From Paracoccus marcusii (GTDB taxonomy: Bacteria; Pseudomonadota; Alphaproteobacteria; Rhodobacterales; Rhodobacteraceae): 64,000 nucleotides of DNA. Location: contig NZ_CP117466.1 in assembly GCF_028621715.1 (NCBI RefSeq), forward strand, positions 1,803,501-1,867,500. The letters run 5' to 3'. The translations under genes and the position numbers were made by a program. This document shows positions 50,400-59,789 of this stretch, piece after piece (the stretch's first letter is position 1; the number at the start of each line of letters is the position of its first letter). The notes under the pieces are model-generated. The model did not search any database, was not told where the DNA came from, and worked only from the letters and a program-made list of their open reading frames with translations.

Positions 50400-50814
50400 T
50401 CTGGAGGACCTGCAGGGCCTGGGCTTTGTCCTCTACCGCAGCACCGCGCGTGCCGGTCTGGACGGCTCGGCCATGCAGGACATCCTGCGCACCGCGCGCC
50501 ATCGCAACCAGTCGCTCGGCCTGACCGGATGCCTGCACCACGAGGACGGCCTGTTCTTCCAGTGGCTGGAGGGGCCGGCCGACGGCCTGCGGAAGGTGGT
50601 GGCGTCGCTGATGGACGACGACCGTCATCGCGATTTCGAGATTCTGGACCAGGGCGCTTTGGATCACCGGCGCTTTCAGGATTGGCGGATGCGTTTCTCG
50701 GACCGGGACAGGGCATCGCTGATGGACTGGTTCGCGCGGTCCGACAGTTCGACCGTGCATCGCGGGGATTATGCAGGCGGCGTGGTCGCCTTCATGATGG
50801 GTCTCGATCTCTGA
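50389..50814 (+). CDS. BLUF-domain blue-light sensor protein
   Basis: A 141-residue single BLUF domain binding FAD. Tyr16 (VLYRSTA), Asn40 ([14 protein letters not shown]) and Gln58 (GLFFQWLEG) form the photocycle hydrogen-bond network; Trp99 and Met101 (FQDWRMRF) match the switch residues of AppA-like proteins. A short C-terminal extension (about 105-141) follows. The start is a TTG inside the last codons of rpoD, so translation is probably coupled. No output domain is present, so it must signal through a partner. Confidence 0.88.
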
Positions 50815-50877
50815 CAGCGCCTTGCGCTTGCGGCACAAACTGTGAACACTGCCCCGAAACGACGGGGTGATGACAGG

Positions 50878-52281
50878 ATGCAGTTCGACGATGCCGGGGC
50901 GTGGCTTTCCGACATGACGGTGATCGGGCCGGCCTTGGCGGTCGCGCTGGCGCTGCTGCTGTGGTGGCGCGGGCAGGTGGCACTGTCGCGGATGCGTGTG
51001 CGCGCGACACTGGCCGAGGATCGACTGCACGAGGCGAACCTGGACCGCACCCGCGCGCAGACCCGGGGCGAGGCGCAGGATGCCCGCCTTGCCGATCTGA
51101 CCGAGGAGCGGGACGGTCTGACCGACGCGCTGCATCACGCCCGCCGGCAGGCGGCGCAGCTGGAGACAAGTCTGGCCGAAACACGCCTGCGCGCCGAGAA
51201 GGACGCCGAGGCCAGCGCGCGCGAGGTCGCCACCCTTCGGGAACTGCGCGCCGAGATGACGCAACAGTTCAAGCTGCTGTCGGCAGAGACGCTGCGCGCG
51301 CAGCAGGACGACCTGCAGCGGTTGCAGAACGACCAGCTGGCGGCCCTGCTGACCCCGTTCCGCGATCAGGTCGGCCGGTTCCAGACAGAGCTGCAGGCCC
51401 GGAACAAGGTGCTGGACGAGGAATCGGCCCGCCTGCGCGAACAGATCCTGTCCCTGCACAACCGCAGCGAACAGATCAGCCGCGAGGCCGTCAACCTGAC
51501 CCGCGCCCTGAAGGGCGACAAGCAGCAGCAGGGTGCCTGGGGCGAGATGGTTCTGGAACGCATCCTGGAGGATTCGGGGCTGATGGCCGGGACGCATTAC
51601 GATCTGCAGTCCAGCTGGCGCGACGACGACGGCAAGCTGTGGCGTCCCGACGTGGTGGTCAAGATGCCGCGCGGCAAGGTCATGGTCATCGACAGCAAGG
51701 TGTCGCTGAACGATTACGAGGCCTCGGTGACGCTTGACGATCCGGCGGCCTCTGCCGCGGCGCTGCGCCGTCACGTGGCCGCCATCCGCACGCACATCGC
51801 CACGCTGTCGGGCAAGGGCTATCAGCGGATGGACGACAACTCCGTCGATTACGTGCTGATGTTCATCCCGATCGAGGGGGCGTTCTCGGACGCGCTGCGG
51901 GCCGATCCGGCATTGGCGGCATTCGCGATGGAACGCCGCGTGGGACTGACGACGCCCACGACGCTGATGCTGACGCTGCGCACGGTCGATCACATCTGGG
52001 CGGTCGAGCGGCGCGAAAGCAACGCGCTGGAGATCGCGCGCCGGGCGGGGCAGCTGTATGACAAGGTCGCGGGCTTCGTCGAGGCGATGGACGGCGTCGG
52101 CCGCGCGCTGGACCAGGCCAACCGCGCCCACGGTCAGGCGATGGACCGGCTGACGCGCGGGTCCGGCAATGTCATCCGTCAGGTCGAGATGCTGCGGTCC
52201 CTGGGCGCACGTGCCAGCAAGCAGATCGACCTTGACCATGACCGCAACGATGCGCTGCTGGGCCCGGAGGCCGCCGAATGA
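50878..52281 (+). CDS. rmuC: DNA recombination protein RmuC
   Basis: A 467-residue RmuC protein. An N-terminal membrane helix (VIGPALAVALALLLWW), a long coiled coil (about 35-190, rich in heptad Ala/Leu/Glu/Arg) and the nuclease-like domain (GAWGEMVLERILEDSGL, DVVVKMPRGKVMVIDSKVSL, FIPIEGAFSDAL) are visible. The ATG at 50878 is chosen; an in-frame GTG 12 codons upstream is an alternative. It limits inversions at short repeats in E. coli. It overlaps the YjbQ gene. Confidence 0.92.
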   Translation: MQFDDAGAWLSDMTVIGPALAVALALLLWWRGQVALSRMRVRATLAEDRLHEANLDRTRAQTRGEAQDARLADLTEERDGLTDALHHARRQAAQLETSLAETRLRAEKDAEASAREVATLRELRAEMTQQFKLLSAETLRAQQDDLQRLQNDQLAALLTPFRDQVGRFQTELQARNKVLDEESARLREQILSLHNRSEQISREAVNLTRALKGDKQQQGAWGEMVLERILEDSGLMAGTHYDLQSSWRDDDGKLWRPDVVVKMPRGKVMVIDSKVSLNDYEASVTLDDPAASAAALRRHVAAIRTHIATLSGKGYQRMDDNSVDYVLMFIPIEGAFSDALRADPALAAFAMERRVGLTTPTTLMLTLRTVDHIWAVERRESNALEIARRAGQLYDKVAGFVEAMDGVGRALDQANRAHGQAMDRLTRGSGNVIRQVEMLRSLGARASKQIDLDHDRNDALLGPEAAE

Positions 52282-52703
52282 TGCATGTCCTGACCGTCGC
52301 CACGCAGGGGCCCGCCTGTCACGACATCACCGCGGAACTGGCCGATTGGCTGCGTTCCGGCGGCGCGGTCCGGGGGGTGCTGACCCTCATCGTGCAACAT
52401 ACGTCCGCGTCGCTGTTGATCCAGGAGAATGCCGACCCCGAGGTGCAGGCTGACCTGCTGGCATGGCTGGACCGTCTGGCCCCGCCCGCCGACGATCCGT
52501 CCATGGGCTGGATCACGCACCGCTATGAGGGGCCTGACGACATGCCCGCGCATCTGAAGGCGGCCGTTTTGCCAACGACCCTGCAGATCCCGGTCGACCG
52601 GGGTCGGATGATACTGGGCCGCTGGCAGGGCATCTATCTGGTGGAACACCGCCGCGCCCCGCATCGGCGTCAGGTCGTGGCGATGTTCGCGCCTCAGGCC
52701 TGA
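52278..52703 (+). CDS. YjbQ / UPF0047 family protein
   Basis: A 141-residue beta-sandwich protein of the YjbQ family (reported weak thiamin-phosphate synthase activity). LTLIVQHTSASLLIQENADPEV and the C-terminal GRWQGIYLVEHRRAPHRRQVV are diagnostic. Two adjacent in-frame ATGs open the gene at the rmuC stop (ATGA). The biological role is uncertain. Confidence 0.92.
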   Translation: MMHVLTVATQGPACHDITAELADWLRSGGAVRGVLTLIVQHTSASLLIQENADPEVQADLLAWLDRLAPPADDPSMGWITHRYEGPDDMPAHLKAAVLPTTLQIPVDRGRMILGRWQGIYLVEHRRAPHRRQVVAMFAPQA

Positions 52704-53365
52704 GGCATCAGATACACTTCGCGGATCGCGGCGCGGTCCGGGGCGGTGATCATGTGCATGACGGCGGCGGCAACATCGTCCGGCTGCAGCTTGTCCGGGG
52801 CGCCGTCGTCGAAGAACGCGGTGTCGACCATCCCCGGCGCCACGACGCAGCAGCGCCCACCCCATTCGCGCATCTCTTCGGCAAGATTGCCGGCATAGCC
52901 ATGCACGAACCACTTGGTCGCGCCATAGATCGAGCCCTTGATGTGCTGGCGTCCCGCCGCGGACCCGGTCAGCACCAGCGTTCCGCGCGTCTTGCGCAGA
53001 TGCGGCAGCAGGGCGCGCGCCGTCAGGACAACGCCCATGACGTTCAGGTCGATCATCCCGCGAATGTCGTCCAGATCGCCCGCCTCGGTCCCCGGCTTGG
53101 AAAGGCCGCGCCCTGCATTGGCATAGGCCGCGTCGATGCCGCCGAAATGGTCGGCGACCTGGGCCGCGGCGGCGGTTAGGGCGTCGATGTCGGTGGCATC
53201 GCCGCTGACGACCATCGCCCGGTCGCCCAGTTCCTTCGCCAGGGCGGACAGCTTGTCCGCCGACCGGGCGAACAGCGCGACGTTCCAGCCGGCGGCAACG
53301 GCGGCGCGCGCAGTCGCCGCACCGATGCCCGAGGAGGCGCCGGTGATGAACAGGGTCTGGGTCAT
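52694..53365 (-). CDS. Short-chain dehydrogenase/reductase
   Basis: A 223-residue classical SDR. The cofactor loop TGASSGIG is at the N-terminus, NAG appears in YANAGRG, the catalytic Ser is in TGSAAG and the YxxxK pair in YGATK. The substrate is not recognisable; the sequence resembles YdfG/NADP(H)-type serine or aldehyde reductases. It is convergent with the YjbQ gene, overlapping by 10 bp. Confidence 0.9.
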   Translation of the reverse strand: MTQTLFITGASSGIGAATARAAVAAGWNVALFARSADKLSALAKELGDRAMVVSGDATDIDALTAAAAQVADHFGGIDAAYANAGRGLSKPGTEAGDLDDIRGMIDLNVMGVVLTARALLPHLRKTRGTLVLTGSAAGRQHIKGSIYGATKWFVHGYAGNLAEEMREWGGRCCVVAPGMVDTAFFDDGAPDKLQPDDVAAAVMHMITAPDRAAIREVYLMPQA

Positions 53366-53454
53366 GGATGCCTCAATCGGTTGAATCCCGCAGGAAATTA
53401 CGGGCGGCAACGCGGCATTCGGGCCACAGGTTCCAGGGGGCCTATCTTGTGGGC

Positions 53455-53463
53455 TGTGGATAA
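53455..53463 (-). promoter_or_regulatory. Single DnaA-box consensus upstream of nrdR
   Basis: TGTGGATAA, the reverse complement of TTATCCACA, lies 66 bp before the nrdR start. A single box does not indicate an origin; control of the nrdR promoter by DnaA is possible. Confidence 0.4.
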
Positions 53464-53528
53464 AGCTACCCAATCCCTGCCAAGGTGCCTATAGTGACGG
53501 TGGATCGCCTTGGCACAGGGACAACGGA

Positions 53529-53993
53529 ATGCGCTGCCCGTTTTGCGGAAATGTCGATACCCAGGTCAAGGACTCGCGCCCGGCCGAGGATAACGTGGCG
53601 ATCCGCCGCCGTCGCTTCTGCCCGTCCTGCAGTGGTCGTTTCACGACCTATGAACGCGTCCAGCTGCGCGATCTTGTCGTGGTCAAGACGAACGGCCGCC
53701 GCGAGGATTTCGACCGCGACAAGATGGCCCGGTCGATCCGCATCGCCATGCAGAAGCGCCCGGTCGAGCCGGAACGCATCGAACAGATGATCAGCGGCAT
53801 CGTCCGCAGGCTTGAAAGCACCGGAGAGACCGACATCCCGTCCAAGACCATCGGCGAGATCGTGATGGAGGCTTTGTCGCGCATCGACAATGTCGGCTAC
53901 GTCCGGTTCGCCAGCGTCTACAAGAACTTTCAGGACGCGGACGACTTCGACAAGTTCGTGTCCGAGCTGCGCCCCGGCGCCGCCAACGATTGA
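53529..53993 (+). CDS. nrdR: Transcriptional repressor NrdR
   Basis: A 154-residue repressor of ribonucleotide reductase genes. The zinc ribbon (MRCPFCGN...[13 protein letters not shown]) and the ATP-cone ([20 protein letters not shown]) are complete. It overlaps ribD (TTGA), and nrdR-ribD is a common alphaproteobacterial pairing. Confidence 0.96.
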   Translation: MRCPFCGNVDTQVKDSRPAEDNVAIRRRRFCPSCSGRFTTYERVQLRDLVVVKTNGRREDFDRDKMARSIRIAMQKRPVEPERIEQMISGIVRRLESTGETDIPSKTIGEIVMEALSRIDNVGYVRFASVYKNFQDADDFDKFVSELRPGAAND

Positions 53994-55000
53994 CCCCCGA
54001 TCCGACAGAAGACGCTCGGCACATGGCCCATGCCCTGCGCCTGGCGCGGCGCGGCCTGGGCAACGTCTGGCCGAACCCCGCGGTGGGCTGCGTGCTGTTG
54101 CGCGACAGGCGCGTAGTCGGACGCGGCTGGACCCAGCCCGGCGGCAGGCCGCATGCCGAACGCATGGCACTGGACCAGGCGGGACCGCTGGCGGCGGGGG
54201 CGACGGCCTATGTCACGCTGGAGCCCTGCGCCCATCACGGCCGCACACCGCCTTGCGCGGCGGGGCTGGTCGGCGCGGGTGTTGCGCGGGTGGTGACGGC
54301 GCTGACCGACCCGGACCCGCGCGTGGCTGGGCGGGGTCACCAGATGCTGCGCGATGCCGGCATTCCGCTGACCGAAGGCGTGCTGGCGGACCAGGCCGCG
54401 GACCTGCAGGCGGGGTTCCTGCTGCGCATCACCGTGGGCCGCCCCTTCGTGACGCTGAAGCTGGCCAGCAGCCTGGACGGGCGCATCGCCATGGCCAGCG
54501 GGGAAAGCCGGTGGATCACCGGGCCCGCCGCCCGCGCACATGTCCATGCCCTGCGGGCGCAGCATGACGCGATCATGGTCGGCGGAGCGACGGCACGCAC
54601 CGACCTGCCGCATCTGAACGTGCGCGGCATCCGCACGCCACAGCAGCCGGTCCGCATCGTCGTGTCGGCACAGGCCTTGCCGCCATTGCCGCCGCAGGAC
54701 GCCCATCACGGGCCGCTGTGGCGGGTCGACGGGCCCCCGGCACAGGTCCTGGCCGATCTGGGCGCGCGCGGCATCACGCGGGTCTTTTGCGAAGGGGGCG
54801 GACGGCTGGCTGCCAGCCTGCTGGCCGCGGGGCTGGTCGATCAGCTGGTCGGCTATACTGCCGGCCTGGCGCTTGGGGCCGAGGCGCGGCCGTTCTTGGG
54901 TCCGACCGGCTGGACGCATCTGGCCCAGGCACCGCGGTTCCACCTGGCCGAGACGCGCGCCATTGGCGGCGATCTGTTCCATCGCTGGACCCGCGCCTGA
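53990..55000 (+). CDS. ribD: Riboflavin biosynthesis deaminase/reductase RibD
   Basis: A 336-residue bifunctional enzyme. The deaminase domain has HAE ([11 protein letters not shown]) and [11 protein letters not shown] zinc ligands; the reductase domain (from about residue 145) starts [17 protein letters not shown] and includes [27 protein letters not shown] at 53990 overlapping the nrdR stop gives the usual N-terminus; an ATG at 54023 would trim it. It is separated from the other rib genes by three capsule genes on the opposite strand. Confidence 0.94.
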   Translation: MTPDPTEDARHMAHALRLARRGLGNVWPNPAVGCVLLRDRRVVGRGWTQPGGRPHAERMALDQAGPLAAGATAYVTLEPCAHHGRTPPCAAGLVGAGVARVVTALTDPDPRVAGRGHQMLRDAGIPLTEGVLADQAADLQAGFLLRITVGRPFVTLKLASSLDGRIAMASGESRWITGPAARAHVHALRAQHDAIMVGGATARTDLPHLNVRGIRTPQQPVRIVVSAQALPPLPPQDAHHGPLWRVDGPPAQVLADLGARGITRVFCEGGGRLAASLLAAGLVDQLVGYTAGLALGAEARPFLGPTGWTHLAQAPRFHLAETRAIGGDLFHRWTRA

Positions 55001-56851
55001 CTAGCGGCGCCAGATCCAGGCATGTCCGGCCAGCGCGCCCTGCGCCTTGGCCAGCAGCCGCAGGGCCGGTAGCGGATGCGCCTGTCCCGCCGCCAGCCTT
55101 TCCAGTGCCAGTTCGACCGGGCAGGGCAGGCCCGTCACCGGATCGCGATAGCGGGGATAGGCGATCAGGCAGGCATGGACCAGCGCCGCCAGATCGGGGC
55201 GCGCCTGACGCCGGGCGGGCAGGGGGCCCAGATCGCGCGTCAGCCCCCAGCCTGCATAGAAGGGCGCGCCCAGCACCGTCACGGGCTTGCCGCGCAGCAG
55301 CGCCTCGAACCCCAGGGTCGAGGTGATGGTCCAAACCTCGTCCACGGCCTCGATCAGCGCGACGGGGTCGGCATCGGTGGCGACATGATCGGACAAGGCC
55401 GCCAGCGATGCGGCATCGATCGCGCCGGGGCGCAGCCCCGCCTCGACATCGGGATGCGGCTTGTAGATCAGGCAGGCATCCGGATTGTCCGCCCGCACCC
55501 GCGCCAGCAGCGTCAGGTTGGTCCGTTCGGCGCCCGCGCCCTTCAGGATCGAGGCGTCATCCTCGACCTGTCCCGGCACCAGAATTCGGCGGCGCGCGTC
55601 GCGCGGGGGCAGGTCAATGGTGCCGCCCAGATTATACTTGGTCAGCCGCGCGGCGATCAGCGCGGCGATCAGCCGTTCCGCCCTGTCCCGTCCGCAGGGC
55701 GGCGGGCCGCGAGAGATCAGCGCCTCCAGCCGCGAGGGCGCGGTCGGGTCGAAATAGATCCCCAGATCGTCGGCCACCACCGACAGAGGCGGGGTCAGCG
55801 CGGCACCGAGGCCGTTCGATCGCAGAAAGCCGTCCTCGACCCGGATCGCCTGCGGCACCTGAGGCGCAGCCCCGGCCCAAGCCAGGGTCACCTGCGGTCC
55901 GGGTTCAGCCGCAAAACGCAGCGGGCGGGCATCGCCGAATTCACGGGCCAGAAAGCGGCGCTTCCACAGACGCATGCCATAGGCCGTGTGGCCGTGCCGG
56001 TCCTGGCGAAAGGCGCGGGTCTCGGCCTCGATCTGATCCACCGCGCCTTCGAAATCGGTCAGTCGGTCGCGGCAGGGGTCGTACCATGTGGGCCCGGTCA
56101 GGTGACTGGCAGCGAACAATGCCTCGCGCGTGGCGCGGCCGCGCCGGGCGGGCGGGGTTTCGTCATCGCTGAGGCCCCAGCCTGCATAGAACGGCTGACC
56201 GAACAGGCGTGGTCGGTGCCCGGCCAGCAAGGCCTCGTATCCCAGTTGAGAGCTGACGGCATAGACCACATCGGCCCCCTCGACCAGTCGCCACGGGGAT
56301 ACCGGTCCGTCGCACAGCGTGTCGCCGGGACGCAGGTCCTCGGCGGTCAGATGGCCGGGCCGGAGCCCCGCCGCGGTTTCGGGATGAGTGCGGATCACGA
56401 TGCGGCAGCCGGGATGTTCGTCACGCGCGGCCTGCAGCATCGTCAGAAATAAAGCGCGGTCCGCGCCCCGCAAGGATGCGTCGCCCCGTGTCTGATCGAT
56501 GACCAAGACATAGCCGGGCGGCGGCAGCGGCGCGTCGGGATCATGAAGATTGTATTTCGACAGATCCGCCGCGCGCAACCGGGCCAGCAGGCGAACCGCG
56601 CGGTCGCGCGTGGCGGGTGCCAGCGGTTGTCTGATGAGGTGTTCCAGGCGGGAGGGCCGGTCAGGATCGAAATGCAGCCCCTGTGGGTCGATGATCAGTC
56701 CGACCGGGCCGCGAGCCGCCAGTGTCCCCCGCGCCCTGCCGGGCAGGACCGATCGCAGGAATGCGTCCTCGACCGTGATCAGCGGGCAGCGGTGGCGTTG
56801 CGCAATGGCCCGACCGCGCCATGCCGTCGGGCTGTCGCCCCAGATACCCAC
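55001..56851 (-). CDS. kpsC: Capsule polysaccharide Kdo transferase KpsC-like
   Basis: At least 616 residues with two related glycosyltransferase modules (about 1-290 and 315-600). Each carries a VEDAFLRS/VEDGFLRSNG motif, a LSKYNL/LTKYNL motif, a HPE or KPHPD block and a TSTLGFEALLRGKPVTVLGAPFYAGWGL ending. KpsC adds beta-Kdo residues to the lipid linker of group 2 capsules. The assigned GTG start at 56849-56851 is probably not the true one: family-like sequence (RPRIARILTLAGHRPVLALP) continues upstream in frame, but without an ATG, GTG or TTG back to the terminator at 56955. Confidence 0.88.
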   Translation of the reverse strand: MGIWGDSPTAWRGRAIAQRHRCPLITVEDAFLRSVLPGRARGTLAARGPVGLIIDPQGLHFDPDRPSRLEHLIRQPLAPATRDRAVRLLARLRAADLSKYNLHDPDAPLPPPGYVLVIDQTRGDASLRGADRALFLTMLQAARDEHPGCRIVIRTHPETAAGLRPGHLTAEDLRPGDTLCDGPVSPWRLVEGADVVYAVSSQLGYEALLAGHRPRLFGQPFYAGWGLSDDETPPARRGRATREALFAASHLTGPTWYDPCRDRLTDFEGAVDQIEAETRAFRQDRHGHTAYGMRLWKRRFLAREFGDARPLRFAAEPGPQVTLAWAGAAPQVPQAIRVEDGFLRSNGLGAALTPPLSVVADDLGIYFDPTAPSRLEALISRGPPPCGRDRAERLIAALIAARLTKYNLGGTIDLPPRDARRRILVPGQVEDDASILKGAGAERTNLTLLARVRADNPDACLIYKPHPDVEAGLRPGAIDAASLAALSDHVATDADPVALIEAVDEVWTITSTLGFEALLRGKPVTVLGAPFYAGWGLTRDLGPLPARRQARPDLAALVHACLIAYPRYRDPVTGLPCPVELALERLAAGQAHPLPALRLLAKAQGALAGHAWIWRR

Positions 56852-56944
56852 CGCATCGCCAAGCCGGGGCAGGGCCAGGACCGGACGGTGGCCGGCCAGC
56901 GTCAGGATGCGTGCGATCCGGGGGCGGGTCAGGAAACCAAGGTT

Positions 56945-56978
56945 GAAAACGCAAAGCCGCCGGGTTTCCCCGGCGGCT
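56945..56978 (-). terminator. Intrinsic terminator after the polysaccharide export gene
   Basis: On the minus strand AGCCGCCGGG-GAAA-CCCGGCGGCT forms a perfect 10-bp stem with a GAAA tetraloop, followed by TTGCGTTTTC. It lies 30 bp after the export-gene stop and in front of kpsC, so the two genes may be separate transcripts. Confidence 0.85.
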
Positions 56979-57008
56979 GAACGATCGTCTTGCGGCGTCG
57001 GCAGCAGA

Positions 57009-58139
57009 TCAGTTGCCGATGCTGGACAGGCTGTCTGCGGTGGCGGCGCTGCCGGTGACGGCGGACAGGGTCTTCTGCCACTGGACGTAGGGCGCCTCGG
57101 TCACATAGACGGTGTCGCCGTCGCGGATGACGAAGTCGCGGGCGAGGAACAGGCCGTTGGGGCGCGTCAGGTCCAGGACATAGGCGAAGCGCTGCGTGCC
57201 GACGACCGGCTTGCCCAGGACGCGCGAGGCGACCGATTCCGGCTCGTCGCGCAGGACGAAGACGCCGGTGGGGTCGGCGAGGGCGCTGGTCAGACCGCCG
57301 ACCATGGCGATGGCCTCGGCCGCGTTGATCACCTCGTTGCCCAGGGGCACGCGGGTCTGGCCGCCCAAAGCGCCAAGGGCGGTGAAGGTCCGCTGGTCTT
57401 CCTCGACCACGATCAGGTCACCCGGACGCAGGGCGATGTCGTTGGTGGGGCTGCTGTAGAGGTCCGTCAGCCAGACGCGGCCGCTGTCGTTGCCGCGCTT
57501 GACGGTCACGACGGCGACCTCGGGCTCGATGGCGACGCCGCCCGCACGGGCCAGCATGGCCGACAGCGACCGGGTCGGGCGCTCGATCGGATAGACGCCC
57601 TGAGCGCCGACGCGGCCCACCACGGACACAGTCGCGCCGTTGCCGGCGACACGCTGGACGGTCACCTGCGGGTCGGGGGTCTGTGCGCTGAGCGCGTCAG
57701 TGATGACCTGGCGCAGCTGGTCGGGCGTGTTGCCCGCGGCGCGGACCCGGCCGGCATAGGGCACGAAGATGAAGCCATCGCTGTCCACCTGGATTTCCGT
57801 CAGGGTGGTCGAGCTGGCGCCGAGCGAGGTCAGCAGACCGTCATCGACGTTCTCCCAGATCGACAGGCCAAGCGTGTCGCCGGCCCGGATCTCGTCCGCG
57901 CCGACCTGTCCGGCATTGCGGAAGCTGTTCGAGAACCCGTAGGCGGGTGCGAAGGCGGAGGCACGGGTGACGTGGTCGTTGACGTAGATCACCTGCGTGT
58001 TGCCGCCGCGTTCGACCGCGCCGTTGAAGATCTCGTTCTTGTTGGGGCCGGAACGGGGCAGCGCGCAAGCGGCCAAAAGGCTCATTGACGCGATCATCAG
58101 CATCCGCAGGGTGGTCGACGACCGGGATAAAACTGTCAC
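57009..58139 (-). CDS. Polysaccharide export outer-membrane lipoprotein (Wza/KpsD-like)
   Basis: A 376-residue protein with a GTG start at 58139 (GGAG 8 bases upstream) and a lipoprotein signal ending SLLAAC (Cys25). A Poly_export domain (ADEIRAGDTLGLSIWENVDDG, then TEIQVDSDGFIFVPYAGRVRAAG) and two SLBB domains (about 160-240 and 255-335) follow. It forms the outer-membrane channel or periplasmic part of capsule export. It sits between kpsC- and kpsS-like genes; kpsMTE export genes are not in the window. Confidence 0.9.
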   Translation of the reverse strand: MTVLSRSSTTLRMLMIASMSLLAACALPRSGPNKNEIFNGAVERGGNTQVIYVNDHVTRASAFAPAYGFSNSFRNAGQVGADEIRAGDTLGLSIWENVDDGLLTSLGASSTTLTEIQVDSDGFIFVPYAGRVRAAGNTPDQLRQVITDALSAQTPDPQVTVQRVAGNGATVSVVGRVGAQGVYPIERPTRSLSAMLARAGGVAIEPEVAVVTVKRGNDSGRVWLTDLYSSPTNDIALRPGDLIVVEEDQRTFTALGALGGQTRVPLGNEVINAAEAIAMVGGLTSALADPTGVFVLRDEPESVASRVLGKPVVGTQRFAYVLDLTRPNGLFLARDFVIRDGDTVYVTEAPYVQWQKTLSAVTGSAATADSLSSIGN

Positions 58140-58254
58140 CTCTGATACTCCATGTTGTCTGGTTCCGGCCTTGTATGCCGGTTTGCATCCACTGTAACCC
58201 TGTCCGCAAAGACAGGCTATATCATCTTGAGCAATGTCGGCGGGGCGTTGCCTT

Positions 58255-59601
58255 TCAGCCATGGCGGTCCGCCAGTTGCTGCCGCGGCAGGATTCGGCCT
58301 GTCGCCAGGGCCTGGTACGGGTCGTCCGGCGACAGCAGCATGTCGGCCACCAGGCGCAGCGCGTGGGCGCGTGACCGGCTGGCATAGAAGCCGCCGGGGA
58401 TCTGGCTGGTCTGCAGCAGATAGTCGCGAAAGACGCGGTAGGCCTGCGGATCCGGGGCGTCAGGATCGGCCAGAAACTCCTCCAGCGTCTGCTCGGACAC
58501 CAGCCCCGGCTTGTCATAGACGGCGCGGCCCAGGGTCTTGACGGGAATCCCGCGCCACAGGGCCTGCTGGCCAGCGGTGGAATTGACGGTGACCACGGCG
58601 CGGGCATGGGACAGGATCTCGGCCAGCTTGCCACCGCGGACGTAATGCACGCGGTCCGAAACCCCATGTTCGGCAGCCGCCGCGTGGATGGCGGCGCGGT
58701 TCCCCGCGCGACCGTCCTCCAGCGGGTGGGCCTTGAAGATCAGGTGGTGGTGTCGGGGGGCTGCGCGAGCGAACCCGTCGATCACGGTGCGGACGAACTG
58801 GGCGTTGCGGGTGAAGGGCGAGTGTCCCAGGAAGTTGGAATCGTGTTCCAGCTGCATCAGGACCAGGTTGTAGGGCCAGCCCGACAGGCGCAGGCGCCGC
58901 CATTGCAGCGCGCGGCCCAGGTTGTAGGCCGGGGCCAGCACCAGCCTCCGCAGGTTGAGGCGGAATTCCTGCACGACGCCGATCGCACGGTGCCCCGAAT
59001 AGGCGCGGTACCGGCCATTCGCGACCAGGATCAGGAAATGATAGAAGGCGCCGTAGAACTTGTGATGGCGCATATCGCCCCAATGGGCGGGCGGGCGGCG
59101 CACCTCGTTGATCTGCTCGCGCAGGGCGGCACGCATCTGGGCCAGCGGAATGCGCATCAGAACCGAGTTGCCGTTCGATCCCTGACGTTCATAGCTGACC
59201 CAGTAGGGACGCAGATAGCCTTCCTCGAACACGTGGACGCGCAGGCCGCGGGCTGCGGCCAGGCGGCGGGCGGTGGCGTGGATCGGGCGAACATCGCCGT
59301 AGAGGACGATGTCGGTCACGCCCTTGTCGTCCAGGATCGCCGCCAGATGGTCGGGCCATTCGTCGACGCTGCCCTGATGGCGGATGAAGCTTTTCGGGTC
59401 GGACCAGAAGAACTCATCCCCTGCGTTGAAGCCGCAGCGCCAGACCACCGCCCCCGCCGCGCGCAGCAGCCGTCCAAGGCGGTCGAAGAACGGACCGTGG
59501 GGCCCCTGCAGCATCAGGAAGACCGGATCACCCTGCGCGGACACGCGGCCCGTCGGCGCGTGCGAGGTCTGGGGCAGGGGGGTGACGCCGGTCTGAATCA
59601 T
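58255..59601 (-). CDS. kpsS: Capsule polysaccharide Kdo transferase KpsS-like
   Basis: About 448 residues. FLMLQGPHGPFFDRLGRLLRAAGAVVWRCGFNAGDEFFW, the FEEGYLRPYWVSYERQGSNG motif, KAHPLEDGR and VNSTAGQQALWRGIPVKTLGRAVYD match KpsS/LipB. KpsS places the first Kdo on the phosphatidylglycerol linker, and KpsC extends it. The start is uncertain (ATG 59601 or 59655, neither with a good ribosome site). Confidence 0.88.
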   Translation of the reverse strand: MIQTGVTPLPQTSHAPTGRVSAQGDPVFLMLQGPHGPFFDRLGRLLRAAGAVVWRCGFNAGDEFFWSDPKSFIRHQGSVDEWPDHLAAILDDKGVTDIVLYGDVRPIHATARRLAAARGLRVHVFEEGYLRPYWVSYERQGSNGNSVLMRIPLAQMRAALREQINEVRRPPAHWGDMRHHKFYGAFYHFLILVANGRYRAYSGHRAIGVVQEFRLNLRRLVLAPAYNLGRALQWRRLRLSGWPYNLVLMQLEHDSNFLGHSPFTRNAQFVRTVIDGFARAAPRHHHLIFKAHPLEDGRAGNRAAIHAAAAEHGVSDRVHYVRGGKLAEILSHARAVVTVNSTAGQQALWRGIPVKTLGRAVYDKPGLVSEQTLEEFLADPDAPDPQAYRVFRDYLLQTSQIPGGFYASRSRAHALRLVADMLLSPDDPYQALATGRILPRQQLADRHG

Positions 59602-59789
59602 GGTCGACTTGAAAAGGAGGGGCGGCCGCAATGCCTGGGGCCATGCGTCAGACATGCCATGTCATGCCCCACCGATCCATCATTTTGTGCATCAAGCTTT
59701 AGCGGCTCGGCGCGGGGGCGGGGGCTTGGTGCTTGAACGGACAGGGCCGATGGCCTAGTTCGGACCAGGATCATCAGGGAAGGGCTGCG

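Noticed and set aside
53455..53463. Replication origin suggested by a DnaA box
   Set aside because: Only one consensus box, with no AT-rich unwinding region or dnaA/parAB neighbours.
59602..59789. FMN riboswitch before ribE
   Set aside because: None of the conserved FMN-aptamer segments is present; only an ordinary ribosome site is seen.
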